A stretch of 64,000 bases of DNA from Frigoriglobus tundricola (GTDB taxonomy: Bacteria > Planctomycetota > Planctomycetia > Gemmatales > Gemmataceae), in assembly GCF_013128195.2 (NCBI RefSeq), contig NZ_CP053452.2, forward strand, positions 8,308,001 to 8,372,000, read 5' to 3'. Positions 43,619 through 52,029 of the stretch are shown here, piece after piece (the first letter of the stretch is position 1; every line of letters begins with the position of its first letter). The notes under the pieces are model-generated. The model was not told the origin of the DNA. It worked only from the letters and a program-made list of their open reading frames with translations, and ran no database searches. The position numbers were made by a program, and so were the translations under genes.

Positions 43619-45209
43619 GTAGCCGTTCACAGGTGAGACGTCGGCATATCAGCGAATTGATATGCCGACGCCGTGAGGGAATTCGGATTAGGCCGGGAGC
43701 AGTGTCGGTGCCGGCTCGCCATTGCGGTGTGCGCGGATGGCGTCGGTGAGGAATGCCAATACGTTGCGGTTCTGCCGGCGGCACGAGGCGAGGACCGTCA
43801 AGATGCGTTCCACGAATCGGCTCCCGCGTTCGCTGTCGGTCCCGAAGCTGGTTTTGCGCCAGCACACCGCGTGGCGCACCTCGCGCTCGGCCGCGTTGTT
43901 GGTCGGTTCCACACCGACGACCCGCGCGAACGTCCACAACGACGCCTCGACGGCCAACAGGTCGCCGCAGGTGGCGGCGGTCTTGGCGCAGCCGCACGCA
44001 GCCCCGGTTCGCAGGTGCTCGCCGATCTGGTGACGCAATTCGGGGACGTAGTTCGATCGGAATGTGGACCGCGCGAGGGTTCCGTCCCGGACCCGATACC
44101 AATGCTCGAACAAGGCGTCCGAACTCGCCAACAGAGCCGCACCGATCGCCGTCCCGGAACCGCCGCGGTCGATCATCGCCTGGAAATCGCGACGCAGGTG
44201 CGCCCAGCACAGCTGGCGCGTGTGCTTGGAAAGGTGCGTGTACACCGGATACCGGTCGGTCGTGTGGACGGCCGTCGAGCCCGCTCGCAGATCATCGAAG
44301 GCGCTTCGGCCCCGGGTCTTTCGGATCAGGAAGGCCACCACGAACGTGGTCACGGCCACCCACAACCAGGCCCGCTTGCGGCCTTGGGTCCAGCCGGTCT
44401 CGTCCACGTTGGCCGGTTGTCCGCGGGTGTAGATCAGGGCGTCCTCGGCCACCGGCTTCAACGCCTCCGCGGTTCGGTGCTGGAGCTTGCACACCATCGC
44501 CGGGCTCAGGGGCAGGCCGAACAGGTCGGCGAACAATTGGCTCGTGCCGCGCTTGCCCAGGCGGCACGAGCCGGTGAGCACCGCGGCCACCGCCTGAGCC
44601 CGGGGTCCGTATCCGGTCGCCGCCTCGGCCGGCACCGTCGCCGCGGTCGTCGTGCCGCAGTGCGGGCACCGGAGCCGGTGGCACCGATACTCGGTGACGT
44701 GAGGCGTGATGACGGGGATCTCGTGGACCTGATGAACGGCCGGTTGTGGGTCGTCCCCGGTCAACGGGTGCGCACAGTCCCGGCACGTGGACGGCTTAAG
44801 TGCCCGGATCTCATCGGGCGGCAGCAGGGTGCGTTCGGCTTTGGGGTGCCCCGGTTGCCCGCCTCGTCTCTTGCCCGAGGGCGGCTTGGGCGGGGCCGGT
44901 TTCACGTGCGGGGCGTCGGACGAAGGGGGCTTGGACGAGTTGGTGGAGTTCTGGTTGAGACGGGCCTCGAGTTCCGCGACGCGGGTGGTGAGCCCGGTGA
45001 CCTGGGCGGTGAGTTCGGCAATCGTGGCCTCAAGAATGCGGATATACGCCACGACCTGTGGGGGCAGGTCGCTCGGGAGTTCCGGCGGTTGAGGGACAGG
45101 CGTCATCGCGTCCGTTCAATTACGGAAGACGGGTATGTGAGGCAACCACTCACGGACCTCATGCAAAAAGCCCTGAAAAACGCAGGGCCAGTCTCCTGTG
45201 AACGGTTAC
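43619..45209 (-). mobile_element. IS66-family single-gene element (ISBst12-like)
   Basis: 1591 bp. Ends are GTAGCCGTTCACAGG at the left and the inverse of GTAACCGTTCACAGG at the right, and it is flanked by a perfect 8-bp target duplication TGCGGTAG (43611-43618 and 45210-45217), the IS66 family length. A 13-bp stem hairpin at 43639-43670 lies just past the transposase stop. The target region itself is rich in GCGGTAG and its complement. Confidence 0.9.
43688..45106 (-). CDS. IS66-family transposase (single-ORF type)
   Basis: 472 residues, apparently intact. N-terminal coiled coil (ATIAELTAQVTGLTTRVAEL), the linker NSSKPPSSDAP, basic GKRRGGQPGHP, a zinc-binding pair STCRDCAHPL and RCPHCGTTT, then the DDE core: ANVDETGWTQGRKRAWLWVA (Asp), TDRYPVY (Asp) and VEPTNNAAEREVRHAV with the catalytic Glu. 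No tnpA or tnpB partner lies within the element ends, as in the ISBst12 subgroup. Confidence 0.93.
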   Translation of the reverse strand: MTPVPQPPELPSDLPPQVVAYIRILEATIAELTAQVTGLTTRVAELEARLNQNSTNSSKPPSSDAPHVKPAPPKPPSGKRRGGQPGHPKAERTLLPPDEIRALKPSTCRDCAHPLTGDDPQPAVHQVHEIPVITPHVTEYRCHRLRCPHCGTTTAATVPAEAATGYGPRAQAVAAVLTGSCRLGKRGTSQLFADLFGLPLSPAMVCKLQHRTAEALKPVAEDALIYTRGQPANVDETGWTQGRKRAWLWVAVTTFVVAFLIRKTRGRSAFDDLRAGSTAVHTTDRYPVYTHLSKHTRQLCWAHLRRDFQAMIDRGGSGTAIGAALLASSDALFEHWYRVRDGTLARSTFRSNYVPELRHQIGEHLRTGAACGCAKTAATCGDLLAVEASLWTFARVVGVEPTNNAAEREVRHAVCWRKTSFGTDSERGSRFVERILTVLASCRRQNRNVLAFLTDAIRAHRNGEPAPTLLPA

Positions 45210-45234
45210 TGCGGTAGTAACCTGGAGGATGTCC

Positions 45235-45654
45235 GTGGGAACTAAGATTAACCTCCAAGGAGTTCCCCACGTCTTTTGGCTGACGCTCGTAGTCAGCCTG
45301 ATTTGGAACGTAATGTGCGCGGGTTGCTGGCTGGCATTTATTTTCGCCGACTGCAATGAAGGGGCGCTGGCGGTCGTGTCCGCATTCACTGTCTTTACCG
45401 GCCCGATGCTCGTGGGCACCATTCTCATTCTCCGCCGGCGTGAGAGCGGGATGAGGTGGCTGCGGTTCGGCTCCGTCGTGTTCCTCTGCGAACCCGGCAC
45501 GCTTGTGCAGATATGGAAACTGAAAGACGACCCGGCGTACCTCGCGTTCATGCGCGGCGCGGGTCCGCTCAGCGCGACCGGGCCTCCCGCGCCGCAGCGC
45601 CCAGAAAGACCCTGGGATCGCGGCTGCGCGTCCGGCCCGCCCTCAGACAGGTGA
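45235..45654 (+). CDS. Small membrane protein of unknown function
   Basis: 139 residues from the GTG at 45235, chosen because GGAGG lies 5-6 bases upstream; the in-frame ATG at 45229 abuts the GGAGG. Two hydrophobic helices: VFWLTLVVSLIWNVMCAGCW (about 13-35) and LAVVSAFTVFTGPMLVGTIL (about 46-66), then a third weaker one near LRFGSVVFLC and a Pro-rich tail. It begins right after the IS66 target duplication, so the IS sits where its promoter would be. No family recognised. Confidence 0.6.
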   Translation: MGTKINLQGVPHVFWLTLVVSLIWNVMCAGCWLAFIFADCNEGALAVVSAFTVFTGPMLVGTILILRRRESGMRWLRFGSVVFLCEPGTLVQIWKLKDDPAYLAFMRGAGPLSATGPPAPQRPERPWDRGCASGPPSDR

Positions 45655-45739
45655 AGGCGGCGCGCCATTTCTTCATCAGCTTGAGTACGCCACCCGGCCG
45701 CTGTTGCCCGCTTGTGCCCGCCCAGATTCGCCATGCCGT

Positions 45740-46165
45740 TCAGTCCGGCAGCCCGCGGACCGGTCCTTGCTCTTCGGGATCCGCAATCCGGCGCCGCCTC
45801 ACCCGCGACGGCCGGCCGATGACGTGAACCGGCACGCCCCTGCGTTCGACCAGCTCAAGCAATCGTCTGACACCCGGATCGCGCCCGTCCCACACCACTA
45901 GCGCCGCGTCCGCTTCGGCTGACAGGTACGCGTCTCGGCGCTCCTCGGCGTCACCGGGGAACCGGCGGTAGTCCGGAACGAACGTCGTCAGTTTCAGCCC
46001 GCGGACCGTGGCGTAGCTGGCCACAAGCATGGGGACGCCCCGGCCGCCGATCGTCAGCAGTTCGACGTCGGGCAGCCGCTGTGCGAGAAGGGCGTCGAGG
46101 GTGGCGCGCAGGTGGGGGTAATCGGTGAAGTGCCGCCCGCCGGCGATGAGGACGCGGAACGCCAT
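45740..46165 (-). CDS. DUF2493 / SLOG-like nucleotide-sensing family protein
   Basis: 141 residues from MAFRVLIAGGR. The Rossmann-like first strand FRVLIAGGRHFTDY, a second Gly-rich VELLTIGGRGVPMLVASYAT, FVPDYRRFPGDAEERRDAYL and ADAALVVWDGRDPGVRRLLE match DUF2493 (YspA, cpYpsA-related SLOG) proteins, which are proposed to bind nucleotides or nucleotide-derived signals. It runs in the same direction as, and downstream of, a DNA-binding gene and a SLATT-like gene. Confidence 0.8.
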   Translation of the reverse strand: MAFRVLIAGGRHFTDYPHLRATLDALLAQRLPDVELLTIGGRGVPMLVASYATVRGLKLTTFVPDYRRFPGDAEERRDAYLSAEADAALVVWDGRDPGVRRLLELVERRGVPVHVIGRPSRVRRRRIADPEEQGPVRGLPD

Positions 46166-46214
46166 GCGCTCCAGTATTGGCGACCGGATGGGAAGTGCGA
46201 CGTCGGTTGAGGGG

Positions 46215-46967
46215 TCATAGCTTTGGTCGCCTCCGTCGGTCCACCTTCGGAATCCCCAGCGCGAACCGCTTCTGTGCGACCGCGTTCCGCGTCCGGCCGA
46301 TGGCACGTGCGGCCGCGTCGTCCGCGTCCGTGTCGAGCAATCGGATCTCCTTCTACGTCCAGGCGGGGGCGCTGCCCGGCCAGCCCGAGAAGGCGGGTAT
46401 TTTACGCTGCACACGCTTCGACGTGACCGCGCCGCGTGTGCGCCCGATCTTCTTCGCGATCGCCTCGTCGTGATCGGTGCCCAGTAGCGCCAGTTCCTTC
46501 TTCGTCCACCCGCCGCGGCCCGGCGTCCAGCGCGGGGGCGGGCGCAACCCCAGGCGCTTCGACAGCGCGGCCCTTCGGCCCAGCTCTTCGTCGGTCCACT
46601 CCTTCGCCTTCACCGCGGCCCCGCCTCGCTCCGCTGCGGCCCGGATCGCCCGCGTGCTCCCTTTCGTCGTGGCCCGGCCGCCGACGCCGAACGCCTTGCG
46701 CCACTTCCACACCACGCCGGTGCTGACCCCGAACCAGTGCTTCAGGGCCGTCGCGCTCTCGGTGCGGATCGCCCGCACCAGGTCCGCGTTGACCCACAGC
46801 CCGCTCCCGCCCTGTTCGCCCCGCGGTTGGACCCGGGGCCAGGGGATGCGGGCGGCGCTCAGGGTGGTGACGGTGCAATCGCGGTCGCGGTACAGGCAGG
46901 TGACCACTTCGCCGCGCCGGACGGCCGGCACGGAGTAGGTGCCGATGAGGGGCGGGGCGGCGGGCAT
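46215..46967 (-). pseudogene. Repeat helix-turn-helix (SANT/Myb-like) DNA-binding protein with an in-frame amber codon
   Basis: Reads MPAAPPLIGTYSVPAVRRGE from 46967; a stop (TAG, 46353-46355) breaks it after residue 204, yet the same frame continues for 46 further conserved residues. The modules WTKKELALLGTDHDEAIAKK-IGRTRGAV and, past the stop, KEIRLLDTDADDAAARAIGR-TRNAVAQKR are repeats of one helix-turn-helix unit; the amber replaces the AAG Lys of the WTKKE consensus. Earlier, a WTDEEL unit is a third copy. Either a recent nonsense mutation, readthrough, or a sequencing error. Probable regulator of the SLATT/SLOG cassette. Confidence 0.7.
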
Positions 46968-46976
46968 AACGGGAGT

Positions 46977-47480
46977 TTACTTGGCCGGGTCCGGTGCAGC
47001 TGCGGGTTTGGCGGTTTCGTGTATTGGATACACCGTCGGTGTTATTCTTGCGCGACCCCAACCCAACTTCTCATCTTCGGCAATCCTCTCCATCGTTAAG
47101 ACAAAGTGCTCCAAGGCTGCCTCGGGAGTTGTATTGCCCCCATAGCACTGGCCCGCTGTGGTCAGATACTTCACTTTTTCACTCTCCAGCGCAGCTGCGG
47201 CCGTTGAGCGACGAACCCAGTGCTCGTTGAATCGGAAGACACTAAGTAGCCCGGCCAAAGCTGAAGCGACAGCAGCCGGAGTTGCCTGAAGCAGCTTGGA
47301 GTCTGTTGTGAGGATCAAGAGCGGAGTGAGACCACTGAGCACAATGACCAGGGTCTGAAACAGATAAAACGGTAGTCTGCAACTCGTTCTGGCGCGCAAG
47401 TATTTCGCATAGAGAAACTCGTACCTTTCCAAGGCTTTAGCCTTCTTCTCCGCAAGATCAGGACTCGCAGTTAAAGACAT
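46977..47480 (-). CDS. SLATT-like (DUF4231) two-helix membrane protein
   Basis: 167 residues. Cytoplasmic helix AEKKAKALERYEFLYAKYLR, TM1 about 36-58 (PFYLFQTLVIVLSGLTPLLI), short loop, TM2 about 64-84 (ATPAAVASALAGLLSVFRFN), then EHWVRRSTAAAALESEKVKY, the W-x-x-R-x-x-A-x-x-LE pattern of the SLATT/DUF4231 fold. SLATT proteins are proposed membrane effectors fed by SLOG or nucleotidyltransferase sensors. Ten bases upstream of the DNA-binding gene, so one transcript with it and the SLOG-like gene is likely. Confidence 0.78.
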   Translation of the reverse strand: MSLTASPDLAEKKAKALERYEFLYAKYLRARTSCRLPFYLFQTLVIVLSGLTPLLILTTDSKLLQATPAAVASALAGLLSVFRFNEHWVRRSTAAAALESEKVKYLTTAGQCYGGNTTPEAALEHFVLTMERIAEDEKLGWGRARITPTVYPIHETAKPAAAPDPAK

Positions 47481-47639
47481 AAAATAGAACCCCGTGTTTG
47501 GCTTTGCCGCCGAGTTCAGAATTAGCCAGTGCCGACTGTGTCCCTAGCACACTCGCAAGTGTCGAAGGATAACCGATCCGGTTCCACGGTCAAGCGCGCA
47601 AATTGCTGTAGCGGATTTTTTTGTGTTCCAACGTTTTTC

Positions 47640-48302
47640 TCACGCGGCCGGGTCGAGCAGGTGTGGCCCTTCGTTCTTCGGGCTGTTGACCAGCGGGTTC
47701 GCTTCGACCGCTTCCATCCGCTCTGCCGGGTACGGCCGCAGCAGCGCGTGCGCGGCCTTCGGCGCGGTGCCCGCCTCCAGCCACGCCGCGTAGTCGGCCG
47801 GCGCCAGGATCGCGGGCATCCGGTCGTGAAACGGCCGCACCACGTCGTTCGCGGTCGTTGTGATGAGACAGCAGGTGAACAGGGCCGGCTTGTCCTCCAC
47901 CTTCCAGTTCGACCACAGCCCGGCAATACCCATCACCCCGCCGCCCTAGAGCCGGAACCGGTGCGGTACTTTCTTCCCGCCCTGGACGCACCACTCATAG
48001 AAGCCTGATGCCGGGAGAATGCACCGGCGGTCCCGGAAGGAGTTCGAGAACGTGGCCAACCCGGCGACGGTCTCGGCACGGGCGTTGATGGGGCCGGGCT
48101 GACCGTCGTTCGACCAGTACGGCACCAGACCCCACTTGAGCAGCGCCAGGCCTCGCTTCGCCGGGTCCGCTTTCGGGGCGACGACGGCAACCAGTTGGGA
48201 CGGGGCAATGTTGTACCGGGCGGTGAGGGCCGGCACCTGGTCGAGGCCGAAGTGCCCGGCCAGCTCCTCCGGGGATGCGGCGAGAACGAAGCGACCGCAC
48301 AT
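47640..48302 (-). pseudogene. SRAP domain protein, copy 2, with an in-frame amber codon
   Basis: Same length (220 codons) and nearly the same sequence as copy 1 at 32731: MCGRFVLAASPEELAGHFGL, ARYNIAPSQLVAVVAP, ASGFYEWCVQGGKKVPHRFR, then TAG (47946-47948) in place of the AAG Lys of copy 1 (RFRLKGGG), then GGGVMGIAGLWSNWKV and HDRMPAILAPADYAAW to the same C-terminus. All catalytic residues are present, but translation should stop after about 118 residues. Likely a duplicate carried on the element. Confidence 0.85.
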
Positions 48303-48487
48303 GGGATCGGGTCCGAGGGAGGGCGGGTCTTTCCGTTCAGTGTTCCCGCGCCGCTCCGCCCCGTCCCGTCGGTGCATCACCTTGGCCCGTCCGCCCCGGG
48401 ACGCGGCGCCGTCCGGACCGAACGGCCGTTACAACCGATCCACGGCGGGGGGTATACTCGTGGTGATGACCCGCTCCGAGATGTCCC

Positions 48488-48658
48488 GTGGACGAACGCA
48501 CCGCCCTGCTCGCCAACGTGCTCAACGCACCCGCCGACGATACCCCGCGCCTCGTTCTGGCCGACTGGATCGAGGAGCACGACGAGGAGGCGTTCAGCCC
48601 ATGTGCACCCGTGCCGGGCCGGCACAGACCCGATCCGCACGCGACGGGTGGTCTCTAA
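48488..48658 (+). CDS. Short TIGR02996-domain protein
   Basis: 56 residues from a GTG. ERTALLANVLNAPADDTPRL-VLADWIEEHDEEAF is the TIGR02996 repeat-companion domain, typical of Gemmata and myxobacteria, where it usually precedes LRR or other repeat domains. Here the frame ends soon after (stop at 48658), so it is a truncated stub or a stand-alone domain. No adjacent repeat region continues it. Confidence 0.5.
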   Translation: MDERTALLANVLNAPADDTPRLVLADWIEEHDEEAFSPCAPVPGRHRPDPHATGGL

Positions 48659-48803
48659 ACGGGAGAAACGTCACAGCCGCAGAGGTCGCCCCGCGTCTCG
48701 GGCACTGCCGAGGGCGGGCGAAGGGCACCAGAGGGCCGGGCGACTTGACATCCCTCTATAAAATCGGATCGTAAACGAGACACTCTTTCACCCCGGAGCC
48801 CGC

Positions 48804-51164
48804 ATGCCATCGCCCGCACCCCAACTCGAGTTGCTCGAACGACGCGACGTGCCGGTGACCACCTTCGTTTGGAACGGCGGGGGAGCGAACCAACTGTGGA
48901 GCACCAGCGCCAACTGGGTTGGTGGAGTTGCCCCGACGGCTTCGACCGCCGACCCGACCGGCGTCGTGATCCAGTTAAACGGCAACACACAGTCCACAAT
49001 GGACGTCAACGGCCTGACAGTCGATCAGATCGACTTCGTGGGCAACGACAACGAGGTGACGATCGCGACCGGCACGGCTTTGGGTCTCAACGGCGGCGTT
49101 TTGGCCGACAACGTGGTGAGCGGCGGCACCGGCAACCGATTGGACAACCAGGACGGCTCGCCCACTTCGACGAGCGAACTGGACATGGTCGGTTCCGCGC
49201 CCGTTTTCCGCGCCGACCTCGGCGACGACCTGACCGTTCAAGCCTTCATCACCGGAACTCAAGGGCTCACCAAGCTCGGCGCCGGGGAGTTCGATTTGCG
49301 CAACCTGACGGTCGGCCGAAGCTTTTCCGGTTCCGTTGACCTGATGGAGGGGACCACTTATCTGGGGAGCCGGGCCCCGGACTACCCGTACGGCTTCGGC
49401 ATCACCGTCCAAGACAGTCTGACCGTGGGCGACGACGCTCGCGTGGTCGTTGAGGCGGGCGGGTTCAACGAACTCGGCCCGAGCGGGCAGAAGTACAACG
49501 GACAGGCGGTCCGCGAGGGGACCGCGACAGTGAGCCTGGGGGCCGGGGCCAGCCTCGAGTTTCCGGAGGGGGGCTTCCAATCAATCAAGTCGCTCTCGGG
49601 ACGGGCCGGGAGCCAAGTGGTTCTCGGTAACAACTCGGGGATCTACGTCGGCTTCCCGCTCGATCCGGCGGAGGACGTCGAATTCGACGGGTCGTTCACG
49701 GGCGCCGGCTCCGTTTACTACGCGAACCTCGGCACCTGGACGCTGGGCGGCTCCAACACGTTCGACGGCACCGTCTCCGTGATCGCCGGCACCCTCCGCG
49801 CCGGTGCGACCGACGCCCTGTCCGCCCGGTCGCAGATATTCCTGTACGACACCACGCTCGACCTAAACAACTTCGATCAGACCGTGGGCGGGGTGTCCAA
49901 CATGGAGGTCGCGGGCACCTCCGTCGACAACTCCCGCGTGCTACTCGGCAGCGCGACGCTGACCATCGATTCGGTCCAGCCCGACGCGGTCTTCATCGGT
50001 ACGATCAGCGGCACGGGCGGCCTGACGCTGAGCGGCCCCGGCCGCTTGTCTCTGAGCGGGGCGAACGACTACACCGGTCCCACGGTCGTCAGGGACGGCG
50101 CGGTTCTGAATCTCAACGGCACCGAGTACACCGACATCACGCTCGACGACTCGACCCTCGACGGGAACGGGACGACGGGCGACGTTGATTCCAGCGGCGG
50201 CGGCCTCGTGAGCCCGGGGAACAGCCCCGGCCGAATCACCGTCGGTGCGCTGACACTCGGGGCCACCGACGCGCTCACGATGCAGTTGTACGGAACCGCC
50301 GCCGGCACCGAATACGACCAGATCGTGGCGCACGGTCCGGTTTCACTCGCCGGCACTCAACTCAACATCGAGCTCGGGTTTACCCCGGCCCCGGGGACGA
50401 GTTTCACCATCCTGAGCAACCAGTCCGGCGTCGCCATCGCCGGCGGGTTCGCGGGGTTACCAGAAGGGGCCGAGTTCATCACCGGCGGGGTCACCTTCCG
50501 CATCACCTACCACGGCGGGGTCGGCAACGACGTGGTGCTGACGGTCCCGGCCGAACCGCCGCCCGCCGTGCCGTCCGTCACGCGGGCCGGGTCCGTCAGC
50601 GTGGCATTCGGTCCCCAGGGAGAGGTGCTGGAGGTGATCGATTCGACGGGCACCCTGACCCAGTACGACGCGGCCGGCGCGCACGCCATTATCGGCGGGG
50701 TGGCCGACGCCAGCGTGGCGTTCGGGCCGAACGGCCAGGTGTTCCTGATTACTTACCAGGACGGCTCCCTCGTTCAATACGATGCCGCCGGCACGCACGT
50801 CTTGATCGCGAGCGGGGTGTCGTCCGCGACGTTGGCATTCGGTCCCCAGGGAGAGGTACTGGAGGTGATCGATTCGACGGGCCTGCTCACCCAGTACTCC
50901 GCGACCGGGGCGCTCGCGCTGGCTGGTGGGGTAGCGTCGGCCAGTGCGACGTTCGGGCCGAACGGGGAGCACCTGCTCGTCACCAGCCGAGACGGGACGC
51001 TGACCCTGTACACCGCGACCGGCGCGCTCGCGCTGGCGGGTGGGGTGGCGTCGGCCAGTGCGACGGTTGGGCCGAACGGGGAGACGTACTTGCTGCTGCA
51101 CTTTGACGGGTCGCTAGTGCAATACGACCCGTCCGGTGTTCATCCCCTCGGTACTGTCGTCTGA
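48804..51164 (+). CDS. Large surface protein with autotransporter-type beta repeats and a five-repeat C-terminus
   Basis: 786 residues. The start PSPAPQLELLERRDVPVTTF holds the LExRxxP-type N-terminal signature of planctomycete exported proteins. Residues about 20-590 are beta-helical, with PATR-like turns such as GTWTLGGSNTFDGTVSVIAG-TLRAG, GRLSLSGANDYTGPTVVRDG and GGGLVSPGNSPGRITVG. From about 595, five repeats of 38-40 residues, each with V-x-F-GP-x-G-x-x-L and DSTGxLTQY, form a beta-sheet or small propeller. Two DNA units (50600 and 50832) are nearly identical. Probable adhesin or cell-envelope component, here cargo of the mobile element. Confidence 0.85.
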   Translation: MPSPAPQLELLERRDVPVTTFVWNGGGANQLWSTSANWVGGVAPTASTADPTGVVIQLNGNTQSTMDVNGLTVDQIDFVGNDNEVTIATGTALGLNGGVLADNVVSGGTGNRLDNQDGSPTSTSELDMVGSAPVFRADLGDDLTVQAFITGTQGLTKLGAGEFDLRNLTVGRSFSGSVDLMEGTTYLGSRAPDYPYGFGITVQDSLTVGDDARVVVEAGGFNELGPSGQKYNGQAVREGTATVSLGAGASLEFPEGGFQSIKSLSGRAGSQVVLGNNSGIYVGFPLDPAEDVEFDGSFTGAGSVYYANLGTWTLGGSNTFDGTVSVIAGTLRAGATDALSARSQIFLYDTTLDLNNFDQTVGGVSNMEVAGTSVDNSRVLLGSATLTIDSVQPDAVFIGTISGTGGLTLSGPGRLSLSGANDYTGPTVVRDGAVLNLNGTEYTDITLDDSTLDGNGTTGDVDSSGGGLVSPGNSPGRITVGALTLGATDALTMQLYGTAAGTEYDQIVAHGPVSLAGTQLNIELGFTPAPGTSFTILSNQSGVAIAGGFAGLPEGAEFITGGVTFRITYHGGVGNDVVLTVPAEPPPAVPSVTRAGSVSVAFGPQGEVLEVIDSTGTLTQYDAAGAHAIIGGVADASVAFGPNGQVFLITYQDGSLVQYDAAGTHVLIASGVSSATLAFGPQGEVLEVIDSTGLLTQYSATGALALAGGVASASATFGPNGEHLLVTSRDGTLTLYTATGALALAGGVASASATVGPNGETYLLLHFDGSLVQYDPSGVHPLGTVV

Positions 51165-51259
51165 GCCGGGGTTGTCGAGCCGGTCCGCGTACCCCAGCCG
51201 CGGCGTGTCGTCATCGGGGGTCGCGCGGATCGCTGCGACCAGAGCGGCGCCATCGCTAC

Positions 51260-51559
51260 TCACTTCTTCCCGCCCTTCTTCTTCGGCGCCGGCTTCTCTT
51301 CCGCGGCCGGCTGTTCATCGGCCGGCGCCGCGTTGAACGCGGTGCAGTCCACCCCGAGAGCCTGCGCCAGCGCTAGCACCATCGGCCAACTCGGCTCAAT
51401 CTCACTGCGTTCCATCTTCGCAACTGTATTTGGGTGAACGCCTGCCGTGTCACCCACTCGTTTTTGAGTGAGCCCCTTCTCCTCGCGAATACGCCTCAAC
51501 ACGGGGCCGAAACCGGACGGCAACAGCCCACCCGTCTGCTTCTCAGGCTCTTTCGCCAT
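51260..51559 (-). CDS. XRE-family helix-turn-helix repressor
   Basis: 99 residues from MAKEPEKQTGG. LRRIREEKGLTQKRVGDTAG-VHPNTVAKMER is a clear cro/cI-type helix-turn-helix (about 20-55), followed by SWPMVLALAQALGVDCTAFN and a Lys/Ala/Pro tail (KPAPKKKGGKK). Divergent from the SWIM gene with three operators between them. Probably autoregulates and represses its partner. Confidence 0.9.
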   Translation of the reverse strand: MAKEPEKQTGGLLPSGFGPVLRRIREEKGLTQKRVGDTAGVHPNTVAKMERSEIEPSWPMVLALAQALGVDCTAFNAAPADEQPAAEEKPAPKKKGGKK

Positions 51560-51580
51560 CTTCGGTTCCCCGGGAATAAC

Positions 51581-51643
51581 TATCCCAACTGGGTTGACAG
51601 AATATCCCAACTGGGATAATATCCGTGTGTCCCAACAGGGATA
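51581..51643. promoter_or_regulatory. Triple operator and promoter between xre and SWIM genes
   Basis: Three related palindromes: O1 TATCCCAACTGGGT (51581, right half degenerate), O2 TATCCCAACTGGGATA (51603-51618, perfect) and O3 TGTCCCAACAGGGATA (51628-51643). A plus-strand promoter TTGACA (51594-51599), 17 bp, TAATAT (51617-51622) is overlapped by O2, so repressor binding there blocks the SWIM promoter. Spacing 22 and 25 bp suggests cooperative binding along one DNA face. Confidence 0.78.
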
Positions 51644-51684
51644 GCTTAACCGATCCGCAAACCGAGTCAACCGGAGCCCGACCC

Positions 51685-52029
51685 ATGTCCGCCACCTTCA
51701 CGGAACTGCTGACGCCGACCAAGAGTGAGAAGCGCGGGGCGATCATCTGGGACCGGGCGACCGACAACGCGGCGTCGCCCGTGGCCGGCACGCCGACGAT
51801 CACCGGCACGCGGGACCACTGCCGGTACCGGGTAGAGGAATTCGTCGCGGACGACGGCCGCGGGTTCATGCTGTTCGAGCTCGACGCCGGAACCGACCGG
51901 ACCGAGGAGCGGTACGCGTGCCTGGTCGGAACGCGGGCCAAAGGCTGCGAGTGCCGCGGGTACGCGTCCACCGGCAAGTGTAAGCACCTGGCGGCCCTCC
52001 TGACGCTCGTCGAGGCGGGCAAGCTCTGA
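51685..52029 (+). CDS. SWIM-type zinc-finger protein
   Basis: 114 residues. The C-terminal CECRGYASTGKCKHLAALL (C88, C90, C99, H101) is a C-x-C-x8-C-x-H SWIM motif, a zinc fold for DNA or protein binding. The N-terminal half is beta-rich (DHCRYRVEEFVADDGRGFML). ATG 51685 lies behind the operator-controlled promoter. With the divergent XRE gene it forms a self-contained repressor/target pair; whether the SWIM protein acts as toxin, defence or DNA-processing factor is unknown. Confidence 0.8.
   Translation: MSATFTELLTPTKSEKRGAIIWDRATDNAASPVAGTPTITGTRDHCRYRVEEFVADDGRGFMLFELDAGTDRTEERYACLVGTRAKGCECRGYASTGKCKHLAALLTLVEAGKL

Noticed and set aside
46353-46355. Pyrrolysine or reassigned amber
   Set aside because: No PylRS or tRNA-Pyl is visible and other genes in the window stop normally with TAG, for example the recombinase end at 52262.
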